From Caulobacter zeae (GTDB taxonomy: Bacteria; Pseudomonadota; Alphaproteobacteria; Caulobacterales; Caulobacteraceae), in assembly GCF_002858925.1 (NCBI RefSeq), contig NZ_PJRS01000049.1, forward strand, positions 333,839 through 397,838: a stretch of DNA of 64,000 nucleotides. Direction: 5' to 3'. Within the stretch, counting starts at the first letter, position 1. Each line of letters begins with the position of its first letter. Shown piece after piece: positions 24,752 to 31,863 of this stretch. The position numbers were made by a program, and so were the translations under genes. The notes under the pieces are model-generated. The model ran no database searches, was not told the origin of the DNA, and was given only the letters and a program-made list of their open reading frames with translations.

Positions 24752-25234
24752 CTACTCCTTGCAGTCGGCGCAGCGACCGTGGGCCTCGATGGTCACGCCG
24801 GTCAGGGCGTAGCCGGCCGCCTGGCCCGCGGCGATGATATCGGCGGTGGCCGCCGGCTCGAACTCGCGAGTGGCGCCGCAGCAGTCGCAGATCAGGAACG
24901 CGGCGGCGTGGCCGTCGGCCTCGCGCCGGCAGGCGACATAGGCGTTGAGGCTCTCGATGCGGTGGGCGAAGCCCTGCTTCTCGAGGAACTCCAGCGCGCG
25001 ATAGACGGTCGGCGGCTTGGCCGGCGGCCCATCGACGGCGAAGGTCGAGATCAGGTCGTAGGCCTTCACAGGCTGGCCGGCTTGCAGCAGCAGTTCCAGC
25101 ACCCGGCGACGCGGGGCGGTCAGGCGCTGTTCGGCCGCTGCGCAGCGGGTCTCGGCCGCCGCCAGTTCGGCGGTGAGCGCATCCCCGGCGACGCCGTGGT
25201 GGTGGTGGTCGTGATCGCACGCAATGTGGGCCAT
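24752..25234 (-). CDS. zur: Fur-family regulator, probably Zur
   Basis: A 160-residue ferric-uptake-regulator family repressor, closest in look to the zinc regulator Zur. The start is metal-rich (MAHIACDHDHHHHGV). The winged helix covers about 38-100 (RLTAPRRRVLELLLQAGQPV, KPPTVYRALEFLEKQGFAHR). The dimerisation domain carries two CxxC pairs (FLICDCCGATREFE and GRCADCKE) that bind structural zinc. VYRALEFLEKQGF and the ICDCCG pattern resemble Zur more than Fur or PerR. Zur normally represses zinc uptake genes and some TonB receptors when zinc is ample. No zinc transporter lies adjacent, and I see no clear Zur box upstream. Confidence 0.85.
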   Translation of the reverse strand: MAHIACDHDHHHHGVAGDALTAELAAAETRCAAAEQRLTAPRRRVLELLLQAGQPVKAYDLISTFAVDGPPAKPPTVYRALEFLEKQGFAHRIESLNAYVACRREADGHAAAFLICDCCGATREFEPAATADIIAAGQAAGYALTGVTIEAHGRCADCKE

Positions 25235-25270
25235 GGGCCACAGGTAGAGGGCCGGACGGTCCCGCGCAAG

Positions 25271-26041
25271 CTACAGCAGCGGCTTGGCCACCAGGGCGGT
25301 CTCGGCCTCGCACCGCAGCTTGTCGGGCGCCGGTGCGGTCTGGCGCACCGCGGTCATTTCGGCCCGCACCGCCGCCAGGTCGGCCTTGAAGGCGCGCGAG
25401 CTCTTCAGCGCCTTGTGCAGGTTGCGGGCGTTGCGGCGGCCGGCCTCGACCGAGCTCATGTTGTGCACGCCGCAGACCACCCGGCTCTCGCCGAACCCTT
25501 GCGCCCTGGCCAGGATCGCCGGGGCGCGGTCGGGGGCGGCCTCGGCCAGCAGCAGGCCCACGGTCCAGCCCCAGGTCGAGTGGCCGGAGGGATAGTCGGG
25601 CGACACCGCCAGGCCCACCGTCTTGGGCAGGCAGATCGGCGCGTCCTCGAACAGGTAGGGGCGGGGACGAAGGTGCTTGAACTTGGGGCCGGCCACGGCG
25701 GCGCGCACGTCGCCGCGCATCTTCTCCATCATCGCCAGGAGCTTCGGATTGGTCTGCGGCGTGATGCTGGCCCCCAGGGCGCAGGCATAGCCTTCGAGGA
25801 TCCGGCTCTTGTCGGCGTCGGCCTGGGCCAGCGACCAGCGGGGACCGTCCTTCAGCGGGCGGGTGGCGCGGAAGATCTCGCGGTCGCGCCGCTCGGCGGC
25901 TGTCCCCTCCTTAGGCGGCGGGGGCAGGTGGTCGCGGGCGTCGAAGGCGCGCGGGTGCAGGTAGCGATCGTCGTCGTCGCCGGGCAGGGCGGAGCAGCTC
26001 GCCAGGGCGAGCGCGGCGACGGCGACGGTGGGCAGGCGCAT
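25271..26041 (-). CDS. PAP2/class A acid phosphatase-like lipoprotein
   Basis: A 256-residue protein with a lipoprotein signal (MRLPTVAVAALALASCSALP, cysteine about 16), so membrane-anchored facing the periplasm. It has the PAP2 phosphatase motifs in order: KFKHLRPRPYLF (K-x6-RP), DYPSGHSTWGW (PSGH, catalytic His) and ESRVVCGVHNMSSVEAGR (SR-x5-H). The Asp that usually follows the last His by four places is Ser here. It would release phosphate from periplasmic esters. The ATG at 26041 lies three bases after the T-run of an intrinsic terminator and lacks a ribosome site, so how it is transcribed is puzzling. Confidence 0.82.
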   Translation of the reverse strand: MRLPTVAVAALALASCSALPGDDDDRYLHPRAFDARDHLPPPPKEGTAAERRDREIFRATRPLKDGPRWSLAQADADKSRILEGYACALGASITPQTNPKLLAMMEKMRGDVRAAVAGPKFKHLRPRPYLFEDAPICLPKTVGLAVSPDYPSGHSTWGWTVGLLLAEAAPDRAPAILARAQGFGESRVVCGVHNMSSVEAGRRNARNLHKALKSSRAFKADLAAVRAEMTAVRQTAPAPDKLRCEAETALVAKPLL

Positions 26042-26043
26042 AG

Positions 26044-26077
26044 AAAAAGGGTCCCGGAAACTGCTTCCCGGGACCCT
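26044..26077 (-). terminator. Intrinsic terminator of the DHS-like gene
   Basis: Read on the minus strand, AGGGTCCCGG pairs perfectly with CCGGGACCCT across about ten bases and is followed by TTTTT. It lies 27 bases after the stop of the deoxyhypusine-synthase-like gene. It also ends only three bases before the ATG of the acid-phosphatase-like gene, so that gene either has an overlapping promoter or depends on read-through. Confidence 0.88.
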
Positions 26078-26103
26078 GCAATCTTGGCCTTCGCCGATCA
26101 AGC

Positions 26104-27153
26104 CTACTTGCCGAACAGCTTGTTCCAGCGCGGCTTCTCGCGGCCTTCCCAGGCCTTGCGGTGGTAGGCGTCGCTGGCGATCAGCGGCACCACGGTGGTG
26201 GCTTCGGCGAAGACCATCTGTTCGTAGGTGGTCGAGACCTTGCCCCACGAGGCGGCTTCCTTGAGGGTCGACGACGAGCAGGCGCCGTCGCGCACGTCGG
26301 CCACCGTGATCTGGATGGCGTACTTGTGCATGTCGGCCTCGACGCCGAGGATCTCGGCGCAGACGACGGTGTCCTGGGCGAAGTTCTTGGGCACGCCGCC
26401 GCCGACCATGAACAGGCCGGTGGTGCCGGCCGCGATCTTGACGTCCGTCAGTTCACGGAAGTCGGCCACGGCGTCGATCATCAGGTAGGGCGCCTTCTCG
26501 GCGATCTTTTCCTTCTGGTGCTTGACCAGGCCGAAACCGGCCGAGCTGTCGACGAAGGCCGGGCAGAAGATCGGCACGCCTTCTTCGTAGGCGGTCTGGA
26601 TCAGGCTGCCTTCCTTCTTGGCGTTGCCTTCCGACAGCCACTTGCCCATCTCCCAGATGAACTCGCGCGAGGAATAGCCGCGCGGCTCCAGGCGATTGCA
26701 GATCTCGAGGATCGTGTGGTCGCAGGCCTGCAGTTCTTCTTCGTCGATATAGGTGTCGTAGATGCGGTCGATGTAGTTGTCGCGCAGGACGTTGTCGTCG
26801 ACCGGGCCGGCGGCCTGATAGTGCTTGAAGCCCAGGGCTTCGAAGAAGTCCATGTCGACGATGCTGGCGCCGGTGGCGACCACGGCGTCGATCATGCCGT
26901 TCTTCACCATGTCGCGGTAGACGTGCATGCAGCCGCCGGCCGAGGTCGAACCGGCCAGGATCAGCCAGGTCGAGCAGCCCTTGTCGGCCAGGGCCATGTT
27001 GAAGATGTCGGCGGCGCGGGCGGTGTCGCGCGAGCTGAACGACATCTTGCGCATCGAGTCGATGATCGGACGGGCGTCGTACGACTTGATGTCGACGTGC
27101 TCGACCACGGTCTGGAGCAGCTCGGCCTTGGTGTTCGGAACGGGAGCGTTCAT
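26104..27153 (-). CDS. Deoxyhypusine synthase-family protein (probable polyamine enzyme)
   Basis: A 349-residue NAD-dependent enzyme of the deoxyhypusine synthase fold. In eukaryotes and archaea the family moves the aminobutyl group of spermidine onto eIF5A; bacteria lack eIF5A, and plant homospermidine synthase arose from this family. NAD-binding stretches are visible (LAGSTSAGGCMHVYRDMVKN, MIDAVVATGASIVDMDFFEA). The catalytic lysine is probably that of FMVGGGVPKNFAQ (about residue 250). The C-terminus keeps LKEAASWGKVS. It lies upstream-adjacent to ornithine decarboxylase on the same strand, so a role in homospermidine or related polyamine synthesis is likely. The start at 27153 is preceded by GGGAAA; an intrinsic terminator follows. 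Confidence 0.85.
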   Translation of the reverse strand: MNAPVPNTKAELLQTVVEHVDIKSYDARPIIDSMRKMSFSSRDTARAADIFNMALADKGCSTWLILAGSTSAGGCMHVYRDMVKNGMIDAVVATGASIVDMDFFEALGFKHYQAAGPVDDNVLRDNYIDRIYDTYIDEEELQACDHTILEICNRLEPRGYSSREFIWEMGKWLSEGNAKKEGSLIQTAYEEGVPIFCPAFVDSSAGFGLVKHQKEKIAEKAPYLMIDAVADFRELTDVKIAAGTTGLFMVGGGVPKNFAQDTVVCAEILGVEADMHKYAIQITVADVRDGACSSSTLKEAASWGKVSTTYEQMVFAEATTVVPLIASDAYHRKAWEGREKPRWNKLFGK

Positions 27154-27317
27154 CGCTTCGGTTTCCCTGACTTTGGACGCCCGTCGTTGGAACGAAGCCT
27201 TCGCCGGGACGGAGCGACCGACGGAGGCTGCAAATGCGAACCGCACCCGACGTTGTCTAACATCGGGCGCGGCGCGCGGTTTAACTCAGAAACGGTCTAC
27301 TGACGAAACACGTCCGT

Positions 27318-28577
27318 TTAGCGACGACGCTTGCGCTTGCCGGCGGCGCCCTTCGGACGAGAGAAGCGCACGACCTTGCGTTCCTCGGCCTCGGTGCGGA
27401 CCATCGGGATCGAGCGCTTGGCCAGGCCGTACATCGAAGCCATCGGCGCGTCCTGCACCTCGACGGTGTCGGTCTCGCCAAAGCCGTTGAAGCGGGTCGA
27501 CATCGCCACGCCATAGGCGCCCAGCATGCCGATCTCGATGTAGTCGCCTTCGTCCACGCTTTCCGGCAGCCAGAACGGGCCGGGCATGTGGTCGACGCTG
27601 TCGCAGGTCGGGCCGTAGAAGCGGAAGGGCTTGAGGCCCTCTTCAACCACTTCGCCGTTCTTGCGGTACAGCTTCACCGGGAAGGGCCACTTCATGTGCG
27701 CCGCGTCGAACAGCGAGCCGTACGACCCGTCGTTCAGATAGAGCGCGTCGCCTTTCTTCAGCTCGACCTTGACCAGCAGCGACGAGGCCTCGGCGCACAG
27801 GGCGCGGCCCGGCTCGCACCACAGCTGCGTGGTCTCGTGGACCATCATCTCGGCGAAGCCGCGGTCGATGGCCGCCAGATATTCCGACAGGTCCGGCGGG
27901 ACCATGCCCGGATAGATCGACGGGAAGCCGCCGCCGACGTCGACGACGTCGGCCAGCACGCCGGCGCGAACCAGCGCCCGCGAGGCCTGGGCCATCGCCG
28001 CCTGGTAGGCGGTGGGGCGCATGCACTGGCTGCCGACGTGGAACGACACGCCCATCAGGTCCTGCGTCGAGCGGCGGGCCGCCAGCAGCAGGGACGGGGC
28101 GTTGTGCAGATCGACGCCGAACTTGCCCGACAGCGAATAGGCCGCGCCTTCGGCCTGCACGCCCATGCGGACGATCAGGTTCAGGTCCTTGGCCTGGCCG
28201 GTGCTGTCGATGATCTTGGCCAGCTCCTCGTGCGTGTCGAACGAGAAGGTGCGAACCCCGTGGTCGAAATAGGCGGCCGAGATGGCGCGCCGGCTCTTGA
28301 CCGGGTGCATGAAGGCCATGCGCGAGCCAGGAGCGTGCTCGGCCACGAGCTCGATCTCGGCCACGGACGCGACGTCGAACGACCGCACGCCGGCGTCGAC
28401 CAGCTCGCGGATCACCCACGGCGAAGGATTGGCCTTCACCGCGTAGAAAACGTCGCCTTTGAATTCAGACTGGAACCAGCGCGCCGCTACCGACACCGCG
28501 TCCGGTCGCACGAGTGCGACAGGACGTTCCGGTGACCGCTCACGGACCAGGTCCAGGGGCGTGTGGTACGTGGACAA
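27318..28577 (-). CDS. Ornithine (or ornithine/lysine) decarboxylase, PLP fold III
   Basis: A 419-residue decarboxylase of the alanine-racemase fold (eukaryotic ODC type) that makes putrescine from ornithine. The PLP lysine is in VFYAVKANPSPWVIREL (about 45). Further motifs are SFHVGSQCMRPTAY, the phosphate-binding VVDVGGGFPSIYPG, WCEPGRALCAEA, and the catalytic cysteine in FYGPTCDSVDHMPG. The C-terminus is very basic (KGAAGKRKRRR). The start is a TTG at 28577 with AGGGGG upstream at nine bases. It precedes the DHS-family gene by 164 bases on the same strand, matching a two-step polyamine route. Substrate preference cannot be read from the sequence by eye. Confidence 0.9.
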   Translation of the reverse strand: MSTYHTPLDLVRERSPERPVALVRPDAVSVAARWFQSEFKGDVFYAVKANPSPWVIRELVDAGVRSFDVASVAEIELVAEHAPGSRMAFMHPVKSRRAISAAYFDHGVRTFSFDTHEELAKIIDSTGQAKDLNLIVRMGVQAEGAAYSLSGKFGVDLHNAPSLLLAARRSTQDLMGVSFHVGSQCMRPTAYQAAMAQASRALVRAGVLADVVDVGGGFPSIYPGMVPPDLSEYLAAIDRGFAEMMVHETTQLWCEPGRALCAEASSLLVKVELKKGDALYLNDGSYGSLFDAAHMKWPFPVKLYRKNGEVVEEGLKPFRFYGPTCDSVDHMPGPFWLPESVDEGDYIEIGMLGAYGVAMSTRFNGFGETDTVEVQDAPMASMYGLAKRSIPMVRTEAEERKVVRFSRPKGAAGKRKRRR

Positions 28578-28730
28578 TGCACGTAACCCCCTGTTGGAAG
28601 TTAAACCCAGGCCGGCGTTAGCAGCGCTTTAGAGGACTTCGGGTCCGCCGGAGCCGTGCGAGATAGGGGCATAGGCGAAGGATGTAAAGTCCCTTTTGAT
28701 CGTGGCGGGCGAGGCGAATTGATCCACCGG

Positions 28731-28748
28731 CCGTCACAAATCCGTTGC
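28731..28748 (+). promoter_or_regulatory. Candidate Pho box upstream of phnC
   Basis: CCGTCACAAATCCGTTGC matches a PhoB box of the form CTGTCATAAATCTGTCAC at 13 of 18 positions, with the 7-4-7 layout. It lies 67 bases before the phnC start. PhoB control of phosphonate transporters is well established in proteobacteria. The match is moderate and was found by eye. Confidence 0.4.
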
Positions 28749-28815
28749 GCGTGCGCCGCAAACCAGGGAACGGATTTGCCCGCGCCGGAAACCACGTTAA
28801 GGATTCGTCCCGACC

Positions 28816-29610
28816 ATGACGTCGGACCCTGTTCTCTCGATCCGCGCCGTATCCAAGACCTTCGGGTCGCGGAAGGCCCTGAACGCTGTTTCGCTCGACG
28901 TGGCGCGGGGCGAGATGATCGCGCTCATCGGTCCTTCGGGCTCGGGCAAGTCGACCCTGCTGCGCTCGATCGACGGCCTGCAGACCATCGACGACGGTAA
29001 TGGCGCGATCAGCGCCTTCGGCGGTCCCGTCCAGGCCAGGGGTCGCGTTTCCGACCAGGTGCGCAAGGCGCGCATCCGCATCGGCTTCATCGCCCAGCAG
29101 TTCAACCTCGTCGGCCGCCTGTCGCTGTTCAGCAACGTGGCGCTGGGGTCGCTGGGCCGCATCCCGCTGGTGCGCGGCCTCTTCGGCGCCTGGCCGAAAG
29201 AGACCCGCGAGGCGGCCATGGCTGCCCTGCACCGCGTCGGCATCTCCGACTACGCCGGCCAGCGCGCCAACACGCTTTCGGGCGGCCAGCAGCAGCGCGG
29301 CGCCATCGCCCGCGCCCTGGTCCAGAAGGCCAAGATCATCCTCGCCGACGAACCGGTCGCCTCGCTCGACCCGGTGTCGGCGCGCAAGGTCATGGAGATC
29401 CTCCGCGACCTGAACGCCAGCGACGGCCTGACCGTCATCGTCACCCTGCACCAGGTGGACTACGCCCTGCGCTACTGCGACCGGGTCGTGGCCCTGAAGG
29501 CGGGGCAGAAGGTCTATGACGGCCCCGCCGACGCGCTGGACCGTGACAAGCTCATCGAAATCTACGGCCCGGAATTCGAGGACGTGTTCTGGGAAGGAGC
29601 CCCGCAATGA
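28816..29610 (+). CDS. phnC: Phosphonate ABC transporter ATP-binding protein PhnC
   Basis: A 264-residue ATPase of the phosphonate/phosphite-type ABC importer. Walker A is GPSGSGKST (about 39-47), the signature is LSGGQQQRGAIARAL (about 155) and Walker B is IILADEP, followed by the switch His in VTLHQVDYALRYCDR. The length and the insertion after RKARIRIGFIAQQFNLVGRL are typical of PhnC. AAGGA lies upstream of the ATG. It is the first gene of phnCDE, with the stop overlapping phnD by ATGA. A Pho-box-like site upstream suggests phosphate-starvation control. No C-P lyase genes are in the window, so the substrate might be phosphonate or phosphite. Confidence 0.95.
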   Translation: MTSDPVLSIRAVSKTFGSRKALNAVSLDVARGEMIALIGPSGSGKSTLLRSIDGLQTIDDGNGAISAFGGPVQARGRVSDQVRKARIRIGFIAQQFNLVGRLSLFSNVALGSLGRIPLVRGLFGAWPKETREAAMAALHRVGISDYAGQRANTLSGGQQQRGAIARALVQKAKIILADEPVASLDPVSARKVMEILRDLNASDGLTVIVTLHQVDYALRYCDRVVALKAGQKVYDGPADALDRDKLIEIYGPEFEDVFWEGAPQ

Positions 29611-30614
29611 TCCGCCGCAGCCTGATCGCCGGCCTGATGCTTTCCGGCCTGGCGCTCGCCGCCTGCTCGGGCCCGTCCGAGGCCCCCGCGTCGAAGGACA
29701 CGGTGACCTTCTCGATCCTGTCCACCGAGTCCGCCCAGAACATGGAGAGCTACTGGAAGCCCATCCTGGAGGACATGGAAAAGCAGACCGGCCTGAAGGT
29801 GAAGCCGTTCTTCTCGTCCAACTACTCGTCGCTGATCGTGGCCATGGGCGCCAAGCAGACGGACCTGGGCTGGTTCTCCAACCAGTCGGGCCTGGAGGCG
29901 GTGCGCCGCTCGAACGGCGAGGTCTTCGCCCGCACCTTCGACCCCTCGGGCGTCGACGGCTACAAGTCGGTCGTGATCGTGCCGAAGGACAGCAAGCTGA
30001 CCCTCGAAGGCTTGCTCAAGTGCGACAAGTCGCTGAACTTCGGCATCGGCGACAAGAAGTCGACCTCGGGCACCCTGGCGCCGATGACCTACCTGTTCAT
30101 CCCGGCCGGCAAGAAGCCCGAGACCTGCTTCAAGACCGTGCTGACCGGCAACCACCAGGCCAACCTGTTCGCCGTGGCCAACGGCAAGCTGGACGCCGCC
30201 ACCAACAACTCCACCAGCCTGCGCCTGAACGCGGCCCGCAAGGACGGCCAGGCCGACAGGGTCAAGGTGATCTGGGAGTCGCCGACCCTGCCCGAGGATC
30301 CGATCATCTGGCGCAAGGATCTCGATCCGGTCGTGAAGGAAAAGCTGCGCCAGTTCTTCCTGACCTACGCCCAGGGCGACACCCCCGAGGCCGCCAGGCA
30401 GCGCGCCAATCTCGAGCGCCTGTCGATCGGCGGCTTCAAGCCGGCCGATGACAGCCACCTGCTGACCGTCCGCGAGATGGAGGCGCTGGAGAACTTCGGC
30501 CTGGCCAAGGAAGGCGGCGACGCGGCCAAGATCGCCGACGCCCAGAAGAAGCTCGACGGCGTGCGCGCCGAACGCCTGGCCGCCGAGGCCAAGGCCGGCC
30601 TGCCCGCCAACTGA
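29607..30614 (+). CDS. phnD: Phosphonate ABC transporter substrate-binding protein PhnD
   Basis: A 335-residue periplasmic binding protein for phosphonates or related anions. The N-terminus MIRRSLIAGLMLSGLALAAC is a lipoprotein signal with cysteine about residue 20, so it should be tethered to a membrane; E. coli PhnD is soluble. Family motifs include FSILSTESAQNMESYWKPIL, KPFFSSNYSSLIVAMGAKQT and DLGWFSNQSGLEAVRRSNGE, typical of PhnD ligand loops, and FGIGDKKSTSGTLAPMTYLF. The start overlaps phnC by ATGA and the stop is two bases before phnE, so the three are one operon. Confidence 0.95.
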   Translation: MIRRSLIAGLMLSGLALAACSGPSEAPASKDTVTFSILSTESAQNMESYWKPILEDMEKQTGLKVKPFFSSNYSSLIVAMGAKQTDLGWFSNQSGLEAVRRSNGEVFARTFDPSGVDGYKSVVIVPKDSKLTLEGLLKCDKSLNFGIGDKKSTSGTLAPMTYLFIPAGKKPETCFKTVLTGNHQANLFAVANGKLDAATNNSTSLRLNAARKDGQADRVKVIWESPTLPEDPIIWRKDLDPVVKEKLRQFFLTYAQGDTPEAARQRANLERLSIGGFKPADDSHLLTVREMEALENFGLAKEGGDAAKIADAQKKLDGVRAERLAAEAKAGLPAN

Positions 30615-30616
30615 CG

Positions 30617-31435
30617 ATGAGCGAGACCCCGATCCCGGCCCCGCCGAAGCGCTCGGCTTCGGCCATCGGCTTCGACCTGCTGCTGTGGGGCGGCGTGGCC
30701 GTCCTGCTGGTGGTCAGCTTCAAGCCGGCCGAGATCGACAAGTTCCCCGAGCTATTCGCGGGGTCGGAGCGCATGCGCGACTTCGCGCGCGGCTTCTTCT
30801 CGGCCTTCACCGATCTGGACGCCTTCATGGCGGTGGACTGGTCGCTGTTCGTCGCCAAGATGTGGGAGACGATCCAGATGGCGCTGTGGGGCACGGCGCT
30901 GGCCGTGCTCGTGGCGGTGCCGCTGGGCATCCTCGGCGCGCGCAACATCACGCCCTGGTGGATCCAGCAGCCGGTGCGCCGCCTGCTCGACCTGATCCGT
31001 TCGATCCCCGACCTGGTGGTGGCGCTGATCTTCATCACCGCCGTGGGCCTGGGCCCCTTCGCCGGCGTCATGGCCATCATGTTCAACACCGGCGGCGTGC
31101 TGGCCAAGCTGTTCGCCGAGGCCGTGGAGTCGATCGACAAGGGGCCGGTCGAGGGCGTGCGCGCCACCGGCGCGGTCAAGCTGCAGGAGATCATCTGGGG
31201 CGTGATCCCGCAGGTGGCCCCGCTGTGGACCAGCTACGCCCTCTATCGCTTCGAAAGCAGCGCCCGCGCCGCCACGGTGCTGGGGCTGATCGGCGCCGGC
31301 GGCATCGGCCAGATCCTCATCGACTCGATCAACGCCTTCCAGTTCGACCAGACCGGCTGCATCGTCCTGGTCATCGTTGTGGCGGTGTCGATGATCGACC
31401 TGCTGTCCCAGGCGATCCGCTCGCGGCTGCTGTAG
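30617..31435 (+). CDS. phnE: Phosphonate ABC transporter permease PhnE
   Basis: A 272-residue inner-membrane permease, the channel of the PhnCDE importer. The N-terminal segment MSETPIPAPPKRSASAIGFD is cytoplasmic. A transmembrane helix at about 20-35, a periplasmic stretch and about four to five further helices follow (LWGTALAVLVAVPLGILGA, IPDLVVALIFITAVGLGPFA). The cytoplasmic coupling loop is recognisable as EGVRATGAVKLQEIIWGVIP. One permease gene is present, presumably acting as a homodimer. It begins two bases after phnD. The next gene, a TonB receptor, follows after a 428-base gap. Confidence 0.94.
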   Translation: MSETPIPAPPKRSASAIGFDLLLWGGVAVLLVVSFKPAEIDKFPELFAGSERMRDFARGFFSAFTDLDAFMAVDWSLFVAKMWETIQMALWGTALAVLVAVPLGILGARNITPWWIQQPVRRLLDLIRSIPDLVVALIFITAVGLGPFAGVMAIMFNTGGVLAKLFAEAVESIDKGPVEGVRATGAVKLQEIIWGVIPQVAPLWTSYALYRFESSARAATVLGLIGAGGIGQILIDSINAFQFDQTGCIVLVIVVAVSMIDLLSQAIRSRLL

Positions 31436-31863
31436 GTCGCGGTTTCTGGCGTTCGCCGGCGGCGTCGGGTTCAAATTTTCAGCGACGGTTTTGTGTCGCG
31501 CCAGGACGGTCCGGTGTCCGGCCGCGCTCTCGCCTGGCGCGGAAAGGCCAAGCTCGATCCATGCTACAGAACTCGCAAGCATGGTTGCGGATGCGATTAT
31601 GTATATCGCTGTTCATGCCGGGATTTCTAAGTCGGTGAAGGCGCCTTGCGGCCCACGCTGAAATCTTGTCGCAAAACCAATAGTTTCAATTTTGACTTAC
31701 GGCGCCAAAAACGAACGTTGTTATCTGCGTTTTATGCGCGGGAGCGGCGCCGGATGTCGGCTGTGGCGCAAATTTATCACGTCTTGAAACATACATATTG
31801 ATGTCGCCGAAGCGTCATCGCTGGCGTTTTATCCCCCGCCCCACCAAGAAGGGGTACACATTC
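31436..31863 (+). other. Noncoding upstream region of TonB receptor
   Basis: A 428-base gap between phnE and a TonB receptor without a credible gene. The right half is markedly less GC-rich (about 31640-31800, for example CAATAGTTTCAATTTTGACTTACGG) and probably holds the receptor promoter and its regulatory sites. I looked for Pho boxes and found no convincing one. No strong terminator for phnCDE is visible. Confidence 0.4.

Noticed and set aside
31801..31830. GCGTCATCGCTGGCGTT as a Pho box for the TonB receptor
   Set aside because: The second half-site matches poorly; no better candidate was found in this gap.
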